Assembly: GCA_022841825.1 (NCBI GenBank)
Contig: JALHQT010000002.1
Coordinates: forward strand, 643,276-707,275
Direction of reading: 5' to 3'
DNA length: 64,000 bases
Source of the DNA: Anaerolineae bacterium
Lineage (GTDB): Bacteria > Chloroflexota > Anaerolineae > Aggregatilineales > Phototrophicaceae
Below, one piece after another: positions 56,601 through 63,930 of the stretch (the first letter of the stretch is position 1; every line of letters begins with the position of its first letter). Position numbers and translations under genes: made by a program. The notes under the pieces are model-generated. The model did no database searches. It saw only the letters and a program-made list of their open reading frames with translations, and was not told the origin of the DNA.

Positions 56601-57698
56601 GAAGAAACGCGCACCTCGATCCGCGAGAACCTCTCGTTGAGTGACCCGAACGCCGATCACCGCGACATGGCACCCAGCCTCTCGCCGAACAACGAATGGA
56701 TCGTCTTCACGAGCAATCGCGATAAGGTCGATGGGCAGCCGGAGAATTGGGAACTCTATGTCGCGCCGACCAGCGGCGGCGACCCAACCGCCATCCAGCG
56801 CGTCACCTTCAACGAGAACGCCATCGACACCGATCCGGTCTGGGGACCGAACAACTGGGTGGTCTTTGAGAGCAACCGTCGCGGCAACTGGGATCTGTTC
56901 GCCATCGATATGTCCAGCGGGCGCGAATACCAACTGACGGACAGCCCGGCGGACGACATCAACCCGTTCTGGTCGCCGGATGGGCAGACGCTGGTCTTCC
57001 AGAGTTCGCGCAGCGGGAGCTGGCAGGTGTATACGCTGGACCTCGTCACCAACGCCGTCCGCGTGCTCAGTGACGGCGGCAGCATCGACGTGGAACCAGT
57101 CTACTCGAACGATGGGACGCGCATCGCTTACCGCACTTACGAAGCGGAAGACGGGCGCAGCCGCATCGCGATCATGGATACGGCTGGGCAGAACCGCACG
57201 TTCGTCACCGAGATCGACGAAAATGCCACCAATCACACCTGGTCGCCAAGCAACTCGCTGATCGCGTACCAGTCCGACCAGGACGGTGACCTCGATGTCT
57301 ACATCTACGCGGTTGGGACGGGCGAAACACGCAAGCTGACCGACAACACCATCGCGGACTACGCTCCGACCTGGCGCTGCGACGACAATACGGTCATCTT
57401 CACCAGCGACATCGCGGGCAACCCGGATATTTACGAGGAAGAGGCGCGTCCGATCCAGAGTCCAGCAGTGCTGATCGAGGAAGACGCTGATCAGCTCACG
57501 TTCGACCTGTTCGACGACATCTATCCGCAGATGACGCCGCCGGAAGAGAACGCCAGCCGCGAAGGGCGCACCTCGCTGGGCGAGTTTGGCGAGCAGACGG
57601 TCTTCCTGGAGCCGCTGATCGACACCATCCGTCCCGACCTGTCCATCGATGGCATCATCCGCGAGAGCTGGCAGGAGATCGAAGGCTGCCCACGCTAA
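50622..57698 (+). CDS. Giant secreted modular protein: TPEV stalk, PKD/Ig-like modules, PD40 propeller
   Basis: 2,358 residues. A signal peptide (FILALILLFSALLGSPAII) is followed by about 18 copies of a T-P-E-V tetrapeptide (37-105), a stiff Pro/Thr stalk. Then come PKD domains (WDFGDSTGSN; WVWDTDNDGQFDD; YAWDFNRDGVMDS; WQWDFENDGTFDL), Ig-like modules that each open with a lone Cys (LTCDF, LICAV, FVCTD, LTCNA, WQCES), five copies of a ~90-residue module with a C-then-FT(I/V)-N-x-G-G-x-M pattern (about 1,500-1,930), and a C-terminal PD40 propeller with DPVWGPNNWVVFESNRRGNWDL and FWSPDGQTLVFQSSRSGSW. It is a surface or adhesion scaffold. No sortase signal or C-terminal TM helix is seen. Confidence 0.88.
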   Translation: MRNYRRWQPLFILALILLFSALLGSPAIIQGQGETPESTPEVTPEVTLEVTPEVTLEVTPEVTPEVTPDMTPEVTPEATPEVTPELTPEVTPEVTPEVTPEVTVEPLPHESFAAMSSMAATAPSQTFCRMDINDAGDSDPFTFNFSAADAINIDSFAWDFGDSTGSNLQSPSKTYSTAGTYNISLICTPTAGNGDPFALTGQIIIQPNPVASFSINPSNVFLQVPPITVTTSNSSTGGAGNTYQWYVSTSADPMNAGARVYSDTNTDISYTVSSLSSYPAAFYIHLFASNGGITSVASQSFVINAPAPRADFTITPSDNGTVPLTVTLTGADQGTGPIQSWVWDTDNDGQFDDLTGPGPHTLTFSTAGTYPITMRVNGWQGSFYQVMRSVVALVPSDPVFASFRFEQRGNLPGNMVEVCFFNESTGPVADSQWDLDGAAGTGPDGYEVTENSETFCVSYPAGTSRTVRLRVSDGGSPETLSTASRGVNVTAAPTAVIGVTPSTNITWGQTLNFDGESSTGSSLTYAWDFNRDGVMDSTTMNPSNVDLRAFFPDDQELGTKVIRLTVRDNAGRTAFAEVSIFIARLELTCDFTGATSVLPGSPAQTYNEGVNNEGGRAVTYTWTITGTGAGLPATTTGSSLSVDWDDIGHGSFLVRLSASTPDGSSCTSSKTVTHLFPPLICAVNGTVPSPLYATGGTINFTANVQNLSSRPITYEWFVGGISTGQTGASYTYTLTNQTTGLPANVEVSYVATVTNPVGYTPSSASCGPSRSFTVQPWPDFVCTDATISGTFNPIPVTNAGGDQTQNYSVSLPANVVAGRIVSYDWSVTGGVIQGSTTGSSITVQWNRSSATLPPAASDEQVAVSITINNPDGTTDSCASRTASVGARYETLTCNAPSGDSNVVVGESEAYTTNIVNPYGRTLTISWELDQLTGTGAPQSFTGSGNLYTQLFSVPNATYRLRYLVSAAANTSGATGTIPEDSCTSPYLNISSYNTGNDWQCESALTGTTNPNTSPGSFSYQIDVDNGTGIPLTYTWTLTDAANTVYALGLPITGVTTNGIVTSPAFTLAQLGPLGRGDYSLRLDVTNPADTGTPPAVTCNRTLALNVGSFNMNLSYAADGWTNTALPVGQAICLTNTSNPRPVAADRPAQIDSINYAWTFSSAPSGVSGTGFSGTQLPTSDFPGGCFTYTTPGTYTITLQGQSRSGSRTSDRVLTFNIYGLQSVIAERTSTSNEFAGMPQSFTATGVNINTYTWEFFRVNPDNSRTSLGTRTGQTVNNLNLFPTAGNYVAVVTGRGNLGTRGDVQAEVPFTLLADDALSARFTASQYGGIASLNVCFTDRSVSGSPIMRWQWDFENDGTFDLDYTSPPAPGTLCHTYPSPASTYVARLVVTNASFTDQATNVIRTYSSLEASATFAIEPQGGGNYCFRAILPPGVNVTGWNYGHIPGNTASNGLVNTRPCHQYSGTGDYIVRMFVCDSGSPQTCGEVNRVVRVTPNPPPAPNISIDAVCSAARVASFTLTNNGAAMTSDDLAVVSGPNGVIASVPFRLGAGANTTLTFANQSGTITMQTTDTNASAMTTCYFPPELAVSAVCVNNLPVFTVQNNRSADGPMPAAQNWSITSNASGNPTVGSGNFQLGVGQASQTFSVPANSDPYLTYTFTSNGTSANLTTNSNCGARPALSVVSVCGDPVTFTITNNGGAMLIPQSFSVTAAGGTDVTPAPGTLQLGAGGSTTISMSTLNPYPSYRLTTGGFAGSLDDTQDCANPDLSVTSTCAIPVAFTIRNDGGAMVSPQAFTVTQAGTTDVTPAPGTFQVAAGAEMTISLPGLDPYASYSFSSSNFAGSLTSDLTCARPILELSATCDASAAFTVRNIGGDMVGDHEYMLIDGGGNLIRVGVVRLLSGESAIISMPGDANIYGAMINFAHLGVTAGMRNACVAPSVPTPTPAPEDGRAIADGIGIPDWEAVPTCGRNCPEFRLYHTDEVGNWEIFRLDGADEETRTSIRENLSLSDPNADHRDMAPSLSPNNEWIVFTSNRDKVDGQPENWELYVAPTSGGDPTAIQRVTFNENAIDTDPVWGPNNWVVFESNRRGNWDLFAIDMSSGREYQLTDSPADDINPFWSPDGQTLVFQSSRSGSWQVYTLDLVTNAVRVLSDGGSIDVEPVYSNDGTRIAYRTYEAEDGRSRIAIMDTAGQNRTFVTEIDENATNHTWSPSNSLIAYQSDQDGDLDVYIYAVGTGETRKLTDNTIADYAPTWRCDDNTVIFTSDIAGNPDIYEEEARPIQSPAVLIEEDADQLTFDLFDDIYPQMTPPEENASREGRTSLGEFGEQTVFLEPLIDTIRPDLSIDGIIRESWQEIEGCPR

Positions 57699-57718
57699 GA
57701 ACTGACCTGGAAACCCGA

Positions 57719-57771
57719 CCTCACGCTCTCAATCCCCCTCTGCGCGCAGAGGGGGGATTGAGAGCGTGAGG
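57719..57771. repeat. Near-perfect 53-bp palindrome after the giant gene
   Basis: The left arm of 26 bases beginning CCTCACGCTCTCAATCCCCC pairs with the right arm ending GATTGAGAGCGTGAGG, with one extra G in the G run and almost no loop (CTGCGCGCAG centre). It shares CTCAATCCCCCTCT with the repeat at 21581. It could also end the transcript of the giant gene, though no T run follows. Confidence 0.8.
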
Positions 57772-58169
57772 GGTGCGTCAGAGTTTCGGCTTCCTCGTGC
57801 GATCCGCCATCTGAGAGGACAATCGATGAGCGCGCGCGGCGGGAGCAGAATCGCCGCCTGCGCCTCCGTTTGTGCGCTTCAGCCACCAGCGCTGCCAAGC
57901 TCAACTTCACCCACGCAGCCACATCCACCTAATGTGGTTTGGCTCCGTAGGTGCTCCGTTCAGGCAGACTTACGTGGATGCTGTGTTGTGAAGTGAGGAA
58001 AACAGACGCTTTGGAGCGCGGTCGTCTTCAACCGCGCCAAGCCGCTGCAATGGTGATGCCCGTTCTGAGGAATTGGTCGTCAGCAACAGTCTTCGTCTGC
58101 GGAAATCACAGATGCAGTAGTGCCAATCGCGACAGGGAATGATGAAAGCGGCACGGAAAGCGCCGATGC
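57772..58169. other. Non-coding gap between giant gene and GH130 gene
   Basis: About 400 bp without a convincing gene; the open frames are short and lack family-like sequence. A small hairpin, GCGCGGT-CGTCTTCA-ACCGCGC, lies at 58016-58037. I see nothing else. Confidence 0.5.
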
Positions 58170-59174
58170 TTATATCTCCGAGTTCGCTTTAACGAAATCG
58201 ATCAGTTCGTCCAGATAGGTGAATGCCAGCCCGGTGACCGTGTCCGCTGCCCCATAGTAGATCGCCAGGCGACCCGTGGCGGCGTCATGCAGCGCCGCAC
58301 AGGGAAAGACGACATTCGGTACATCGCCAACGCATTCATAGAGTCTTTGCGGCGACATGAGATAGGGCTTGCTGCGATACATCACTTTCCAGGGTTGGTC
58401 GAGATCCAGCAGCGCAGCCCCCATGCTGTAGACGAAGCCGTTGCACGATGTCAGTACGCCATGATAGATCAGCAACCAGCCTTCGCTTGTCTCGATGGGT
58501 GTGGGACCTGCGCCGATCTTGGTACTCTGCCACGTCCAGCTCTTGGGTCCCATGACGAAGCGATGCTTGCCCCAGTGGATCATGTCCGGGCTTTCCGAAT
58601 AGAAGATGTCGCCGAACGGCGTGTGCCCGGTATCGCTGGGGCGGCTGAACATCGCATATTTGCCGTTGATCCTGCGTGGAAAAAGGACGCCGTTACGGTT
58701 GTAGGGCAGATAGGCGTTTTCGACAAAGGTGAACGCTTTGAAGTCGTAGGTGTAGCCGATGCCGATAGTGGGTCCGTGATATCCGTTGCACCAGGTCACA
58801 TAATAGCGATCTTCCAGCCAGGTGACTCGCGGATCGTAACGATGCACGAACGGCTGATGCTCACTGTCTGCGAACACCCATTCAATCGGTTCGGGGTCGA
58901 GCTGCCATGTGATGCCATCTGCGCTGTGTCCGGCGTGCAGATTCATCAATCGCTGCTGGTCATCCACGCGGAAGACGCCTGCGAATGCACCATTGAATGG
59001 CACGGCAGCGCTGTTGAAAATACTGTTTGAGCGGGGGATCAGGTCGCGCGGGATAATCGGATTCTGGCTGTAACGCCACATCACAGTCGATGAATCCTGC
59101 TGCCGGTCTTCCCAAGGGATATTTGGCAGGGCTGCTCCGTTGGTCAGTCGAATAGAAGGCTGCATATCAGACAT
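58170..59174 (-). CDS. GH130-family glycoside phosphorylase/hydrolase
   Basis: 334 residues from the ATG at 59174, which has AGGAG 8 bp upstream; the frame is open to 59267. A five-bladed propeller is suggested by the repeats. [14 protein letters not shown] near 50, [17 protein letters not shown] with the likely catalytic Asp114, and [15 protein letters not shown] are GH130 marks. Members phosphorolyse beta-1,2- or beta-1,4-mannosides to mannose 1-phosphate; a few are hydrolases. The linkage cannot be read here. No signal peptide, so it acts in the cytoplasm on imported oligosaccharides. It is divergent from the LacI gene and shares its operator region. Confidence 0.82.
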   Translation of the reverse strand: MSDMQPSIRLTNGAALPNIPWEDRQQDSSTVMWRYSQNPIIPRDLIPRSNSIFNSAAVPFNGAFAGVFRVDDQQRLMNLHAGHSADGITWQLDPEPIEWVFADSEHQPFVHRYDPRVTWLEDRYYVTWCNGYHGPTIGIGYTYDFKAFTFVENAYLPYNRNGVLFPRRINGKYAMFSRPSDTGHTPFGDIFYSESPDMIHWGKHRFVMGPKSWTWQSTKIGAGPTPIETSEGWLLIYHGVLTSCNGFVYSMGAALLDLDQPWKVMYRSKPYLMSPQRLYECVGDVPNVVFPCAALHDAATGRLAIYYGAADTVTGLAFTYLDELIDFVKANSEI

Positions 59175-59301
59175 GGGGGGGACTCCTATGACATAAGGAC
59201 TCAACTTGTAATTTGGGCATGAGATGCAATGCCAGGTGTCACGCCTGTTGGGCGTTCTACTTGACAAATGCGTGATCTGATTTTAATCTATATCTAATTC
59301 G

Positions 59302-59332
59302 CGAACAAGTTCGATTATAGCGAACAAGGTCG
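59302..59332. promoter_or_regulatory. Paired LacI-type operators
   Basis: CGAACAAGTTCG (59302-59313) is a near-perfect dyad; CGAACAAGGTCG (59321-59332) repeats it with one mismatch, 19 bp further. Both lie in the divergent GH130-lacI intergenic region, 12 bp before the lacI start. The short, CG-containing dyads suit LacI-family binding; the adjacent regulator is the obvious candidate. Confidence 0.65.
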
Positions 59333-59343
59333 CGCAAGGAGAA

Positions 59344-60381
59344 ATGATGGCACGAACGCCTACAATGCGAGACATTGCCAAACAAGCCGACGTGGCATTG
59401 AGCACAGTCTCGGAAGTTCTCAACAATCGACCTGGGGTTTCGCCCGAACTGCGCCAGCGTGTGCTGCGCGCAGCGAATCACCTGGGCTACCGCACGAAGA
59501 TCAGCATCGACTCGGCTGTCAAGGCAAACCTCTCGGTGATAGGCGTGCTGACCAAGCGCCGCCTCGACGATACGATGCTGCTTAACCCGTTCTATTCGCA
59601 GATAATCGCGGGCGTCGAACGTGAGTGCCAACGGCATAACGTCAGCCTGATGTATGCCAATATCGAGGTCGATGAGAACAACCGCGCGCAGTCGTGGCCT
59701 GCCATGCTGCTCGATCAGCGTGTGGATGGTGTCATCGTGATCGGTACGTTCCTCGAAGAGATGATCTCGGATATCAGCCGTCAGGCAGGGCAAAACATCG
59801 TCCTGGTGGATGCCTACACGTCCGGCAGCCTGAGCCTCGACTCGGTACTGATCGATAACCTCGGCGGGGCAATGCAGGCAGTGACACATCTTATCCAGCG
59901 CGGGCATCGTCACATTGGGCTGATTGGCAGCCATGACGGCAGCTATCCCAGCATCCGCGAACGTCGTGAAGGTTATCTCGATGCTCTGCGTGCAAGCGGC
60001 ATCGAAGACACCTATATCGAAGAGAGTCACCTCAACCGCTCCGATGCCGTTGCCTCAACGATGCGCCTGATGAGCCGGGCACCCCAGATCACGGCGATTT
60101 TTGCCTGCAACGACGCCGTCGCTTTCGGCGTCATGAACGCGCTTCAGGCGCTCGGCAAGCGCATCCCCGATGACGTTTCGGTGATCGGCTTTGACGACAT
60201 CGATCCTGCTCAGGAAGTTACGCCGCCCCTGACGACTGTTCATGTCGACAAAGTCCTGATGGGGGCGATGGCATTTCGTCACTTGCGAGACCGTGTAACA
60301 GAACCCGACCGCTTCGCAATCAGTACCACCGTGAGCACACAGCTCATCGAGCGCAGTTCGGTGCGGGACATCCAGGCGTAA
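59344..60381 (+). CDS. LacI-family transcriptional regulator
   Basis: 345 residues (start at 59344 or 59347). The HTH is TMRDIAKQADVALSTVSEVLNNR, with the hinge helix PELRQRVLRAANHLGY. The periplasmic-binding-protein-like ligand domain follows (VIGVLTKRRLDD, LIQRGHRHIGLIGSHDG, FACNDAVAFGVMNAL, VIGFDDID). Sugar or sugar phosphate would release it from the paired operators. It should control the divergent GH130 gene and perhaps the downstream ABC transporter. Confidence 0.92.
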   Translation: MMARTPTMRDIAKQADVALSTVSEVLNNRPGVSPELRQRVLRAANHLGYRTKISIDSAVKANLSVIGVLTKRRLDDTMLLNPFYSQIIAGVERECQRHNVSLMYANIEVDENNRAQSWPAMLLDQRVDGVIVIGTFLEEMISDISRQAGQNIVLVDAYTSGSLSLDSVLIDNLGGAMQAVTHLIQRGHRHIGLIGSHDGSYPSIRERREGYLDALRASGIEDTYIEESHLNRSDAVASTMRLMSRAPQITAIFACNDAVAFGVMNALQALGKRIPDDVSVIGFDDIDPAQEVTPPLTTVHVDKVLMGAMAFRHLRDRVTEPDRFAISTTVSTQLIERSSVRDIQA

Positions 60382-60521
60382 AGCGCGGCGGACGCCGCGT
60401 ACTTGCGCCGACAATCCAATTTGTTCGTACGCATTCCCGATAAAAGGAGGGTTTATCGAGGGTCTATTCGATGCACCTTGGTTTCGTGTTGATTGTAAAC
60501 AGAACTTGAAGGAGTACTTGA

Positions 60522-61757
60522 ATGAAACGCTTGCTTACCTACGTCCTCGTTATTGTGGCGATTCTTTCTATATCGCTGCTGCCCGTTCGCGCACAGGGTG
60601 CGGAACTCACCATCTGGTTTACCGGCGATGACACCGGTGCCGCCGTTCTTCAGGAAGTTGTCAACGTCTGGGCAGAGAGCAGTGGAAACAGCGTGACCGT
60701 GAGTGCTGTCGGTTGGGGCGATGCCTACGCGACTGCGCTGGCGGCGGTTGCCGATGGCTCTGGTGCCGACATCATCATCGGCGGGATGAGCTGGGGTATT
60801 TCGCTGGGCAACCTCGGCGGGATGGTCGAATTGAGCGAACTCTATCCCGAAGAAATCACACAGGTCGCCGAACAGAGTAACTCCGCCTTCTATGATGCGA
60901 TCCTGACGACCGAGGGGGAAGTCTACTACGTCCCCTTTAACCTTGACACGATGCTGATGTACTACCTGCCTGCCAAGTTTGAAGAAGCGGGTGTGGAAGT
61001 GCCGACCACCTGGGATGGCGTCGCTGCGGCGGCAGAAGCGGGTGTCACCGGCGGTTGGAGCTGGGGCAACACCTCGTGGCTCGGCTTCCAGGGCGTCCTG
61101 AAGCAGGCGGGCGGCGATTGGTATGCGCCAGATTGCAGCGCTGCGGCGATCAACAGTGAAGAAGGCATGGCTGCGCTGGAATACTACACCGCGCTCTATG
61201 AAGACTATGGCTTCCCGGCAGAAGCAGTGCCGACCGCCGACGCACTGGCTACGGGCGAGCTTGCGTTCGTCTTCAGCGGTGAGTGGGAAGCGACGGGCAT
61301 TAACGCTGCGCATCCCGAACTTGAAGGTCAGTGGTCGGTAGCGCCGCTCCCAGCGGGTCCGACGGGCAGCTTCAACGCCTTCATCGGTGGTAAGGGGATG
61401 GGCATCCTCTCGTACTCGCCGAATGTCGATGCAGCGTTCGACCTGATGATGTACCTCAGCACCTCGGAAGCACAGCAGGCGCTCGCCGAGCTGTCGCTGT
61501 CGATGGGGAACTCGATCCATGTCCCACCGCAGACTGCCAACTACGAATTCATCCAGGGCGGCGATGAGGTGCGCGAGGCACTTTCGACGCAGTTGGGCGA
61601 CGCGGCTGGTCCGTCGAACTGCCCCGGATGGGAAGAGACCAATGCGGACATCGACCTGATCCTCCAATCGGTGCTCTTTGAAGGCGCGGACTTTGCAGAC
61701 GCCCTCGCTGAGATGGAAGACGTTCTGAACGACGGTATCGCCGAATACGGCGCATAG
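60522..61757 (+). CDS. ABC transporter sugar-binding protein (family 1)
   Basis: 411 residues. A signal peptide (LLTYVLVIVAILSISLLPVRAQG) without lipobox leads to the mature part AELTIWFTGDDTGAAVLQEVVNVW, the usual start of a MalE-like binding protein. LMYYLPAKFEEAGVEVPTTWD and GELAFVFSGEWEATGINAAHP are family hallmarks. An AAGGAG ribosome site precedes the ATG. It catches an oligosaccharide outside the membrane for the two permeases downstream. Context (GH130, LacI) suggests a mannose-containing ligand. Confidence 0.92.
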   Translation: MKRLLTYVLVIVAILSISLLPVRAQGAELTIWFTGDDTGAAVLQEVVNVWAESSGNSVTVSAVGWGDAYATALAAVADGSGADIIIGGMSWGISLGNLGGMVELSELYPEEITQVAEQSNSAFYDAILTTEGEVYYVPFNLDTMLMYYLPAKFEEAGVEVPTTWDGVAAAAEAGVTGGWSWGNTSWLGFQGVLKQAGGDWYAPDCSAAAINSEEGMAALEYYTALYEDYGFPAEAVPTADALATGELAFVFSGEWEATGINAAHPELEGQWSVAPLPAGPTGSFNAFIGGKGMGILSYSPNVDAAFDLMMYLSTSEAQQALAELSLSMGNSIHVPPQTANYEFIQGGDEVREALSTQLGDAAGPSNCPGWEETNADIDLILQSVLFEGADFADALAEMEDVLNDGIAEYGA

Positions 61758-61777
61758 CCTGTCTCTCGCGAACATGC

Positions 61778-61810
61778 GCTGCTGTCGGGGAAGCTTTCCC
61801 TGGCAGCAGC
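61778..61810 (+). terminator. Intercistronic stem-loop between binding protein and permease
   Basis: GCTGCTG (61778-61784) pairs with CAGCAGC (61804-61810), enclosing a second stem GGGGAAGCTTTCCC. No strong T run follows. Such stem-loops commonly lower read-through into the permease genes or protect the binding-protein mRNA, so that the binding protein is made in excess. Confidence 0.55.
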
Positions 61811-61832
61811 CTGATTTGTCTTCCTGGAGGTC

Positions 61833-63029
61833 ATGATGGCTACAGAACCGCTTGCCGTGCCAACTCCCGCCGGCATTGTGGGACGTTCACAAGGCTCGTC
61901 ATTGTTGGCAAGGATATGGCGTGCCCGCATTTCTTATCTGATGCTGCTGCCTTTTCTAATCCCATTTTTCGTTTTTGTCATGCTGCCGCTTGTTCAGTCC
62001 GCCATCGTCAGTTTGTATGATTACAGTGCTGTCGCTACCGACGAGGCGGAATATGTTGGTTTTGGCAATTACAGCCAACTTCTCAGTCTGGAAGTCCGTG
62101 AACAGCCCGCACTCTTTGACGAGGCGACCGGCGAACGCATGTATCAGTGCGGGCGTCGTAAGCTGCCACAGAGTGAAGTCGCTGCTTATGAAGCTGAAGA
62201 AGGGCGTCCGTGCGCGCTGGCGTTCGTCAGTCCGCGCGATATCCTCAGCGAAGGTTTTACCGACTGGGAGACATTCTCACTCTTTGGCAATCAGTATGTC
62301 ATTGGGGCGCAGGATACGCGCTTCTGGACATCTCTCATCAACACGCTGGTCTTCGTCTTTTGGACGGTCATCGGCAAACTGATCTTCGGTTTACTAATGG
62401 CGCTGATCCTGCGCAAGCAATCGACGGTGAATTACATCCTGCGCATGATCTTCTTTCTGCCTTCGGTCACTGCCAGCATCGCCATCACGGTCGTCTGGGG
62501 CTGGATCTTTCGCGGTCAATCCTACGGTCTGGTCAATTATGCGCTTCTCCAGCTTGGTTGGATCGCCGAGCCGATCTCCTTCCTGAACGATGCAAGCTGG
62601 ACGATGCCGATCCTGGTCATCATGGCGATCTGGGGTGGCATCGGTTACAACATGATTCTCTTCCTGGCGGGACTTCAGAACATCAACGCCGAACTCTACG
62701 AGGTTGCCGCGATTGACGGCGCGGGTCCCTGGGCTAGGTTCAGCCGGATCACCTTCCCGCTGCTGCGCCCGACCACCATCTACGTGCTGATCACCAGCAT
62801 CATCGGCGCGTTCCAGGTCTTCGAGGCGGTCTATATCCTGTTTGCCAGTTCCGAAGGCATGGGTGGCGTGCTCGACTCGGGTCTGACGATGGTGCCCTAC
62901 CTGTATGATTCGGGCTTCCGCCTGTTCCAGATGGGTTATGCCTCGGCGATTGCCTGGATCCTTTTCTTCATCATCTTCATCTTCACGCTGATCAACCTGC
63001 GTGTTGGACGTGCGAACGAGGCTTACTAA
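61833..63029 (+). CDS. ABC sugar permease, MalF-like
   Basis: 398 residues (start at 61833 or the adjacent ATG at 61836; GGAGG upstream). Six core helices; the first is ISYLMLLPFLIPFFVFVMLPL. The EAA loop that contacts the ATPase reads LYEVAAIDGAGPWARFSRITFPLLRP. Between helices 1 and 2 lies an extracytoplasmic insert of about 100 residues with two cysteines (MYQCGRR; GRPCALA), longer than in ordinary UgpA-type permeases and in that sense like the MalF P2 loop. It follows the binding protein and precedes the partner permease by 2 bp. Confidence 0.92.
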   Translation: MMATEPLAVPTPAGIVGRSQGSSLLARIWRARISYLMLLPFLIPFFVFVMLPLVQSAIVSLYDYSAVATDEAEYVGFGNYSQLLSLEVREQPALFDEATGERMYQCGRRKLPQSEVAAYEAEEGRPCALAFVSPRDILSEGFTDWETFSLFGNQYVIGAQDTRFWTSLINTLVFVFWTVIGKLIFGLLMALILRKQSTVNYILRMIFFLPSVTASIAITVVWGWIFRGQSYGLVNYALLQLGWIAEPISFLNDASWTMPILVIMAIWGGIGYNMILFLAGLQNINAELYEVAAIDGAGPWARFSRITFPLLRPTTIYVLITSIIGAFQVFEAVYILFASSEGMGGVLDSGLTMVPYLYDSGFRLFQMGYASAIAWILFFIIFIFTLINLRVGRANEAY

Positions 63030-63031
63030 TC

Positions 63032-63925
63032 ATGGAGCATCAGGATCGCGCAACAACCATTCTTCAGCGTTTCGGCATGACGATTGCCATCGTCCTGGCA
63101 CTGGCGACGCTCATTCCGTACTACTGGATGGTGCTGGGCGCATTTAAGACCGTTCCGGAACTCAACCGCATTCCGCCGACTTTCATCATCGAACAGCCGA
63201 CGCTCAACAGCTTCTACGACCCCGTTGGCAACCAACCCCCCGACCATACCGAGGGGCTGCTGCAGCTATACCCGAATACGCAAGGCGGCTTTCTGCGTTA
63301 TATGCTGAACAGCTTCCTGGTCTCCGGCGCGATCACGGTCGCCGGGTTGCTGCTGGCATCTCTGGCGGCGTTTGTGATCGCCAAGCACGATTTCCCGGGG
63401 CGGCAACCGATATTCCTGCTCATCCTGGCGTCGATGATGATCCCCTGGCAGGTGACGATCATCCCGAACTTTCTCAACGTGAGCAGCTTCGGCTGGGTCG
63501 ATACGTTCTGGGCGCTGCTCATCCCAGCGCTGCCCAAGGCATTTGCCCTGTTCTTCCTGCGTCAGTATATGCTGTCGCTGCCGGATGAGATGCTCGAGTC
63601 CGGGCGACTGGATGGGGCTGGCGAGTTCCGCATCTACTGGCAGCTTGTAATGCCGCTGATCGGTCCAGCGCTCGTTTCGATGAGTCTGTTCATCTGGCTC
63701 AACGAATGGAACAACCTCGTCTGGCCCCTGATCGTGGTGCGCTCCGAAGAGCTTCGCACACTTCCTTTGATTATGACGACAATGGTAGACCCGCTGTCTG
63801 GCGCGACGAAACAGGGCGTAGCCATGGTCGCGGCGCTGCTCACCAGCATCCCGACTCTCGTCCTTTTCATCCTGTTCCAGAAGCAGTTTGTCCAGGGTAT
63901 CGCAGTGACGAGTGTGAAGGGCTGA
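63032..63925 (+). CDS. ABC sugar permease, MalG-like
   Basis: 297 residues. Six helices starting MTIAIVLALATLIPYYWMVLGAF, a typical MalG/UgpE start. The EAA motif is MLESGRLDGAGEFRIYWQLVMPLIGPAL. It pairs with the MalF-like permease to form the channel. The ATP-hydrolysing subunit is not in the window; many family-1 transporters share an ATPase encoded elsewhere. Confidence 0.93.
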   Translation: MEHQDRATTILQRFGMTIAIVLALATLIPYYWMVLGAFKTVPELNRIPPTFIIEQPTLNSFYDPVGNQPPDHTEGLLQLYPNTQGGFLRYMLNSFLVSGAITVAGLLLASLAAFVIAKHDFPGRQPIFLLILASMMIPWQVTIIPNFLNVSSFGWVDTFWALLIPALPKAFALFFLRQYMLSLPDEMLESGRLDGAGEFRIYWQLVMPLIGPALVSMSLFIWLNEWNNLVWPLIVVRSEELRTLPLIMTTMVDPLSGATKQGVAMVAALLTSIPTLVLFILFQKQFVQGIAVTSVKG

Positions 63926-63930
63926 CCGCC

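Noticed and set aside
60453-61775. 440-codon minus-strand frame
   Set aside because: Antisense of the sugar-binding protein gene, which has signal peptide and family motifs.
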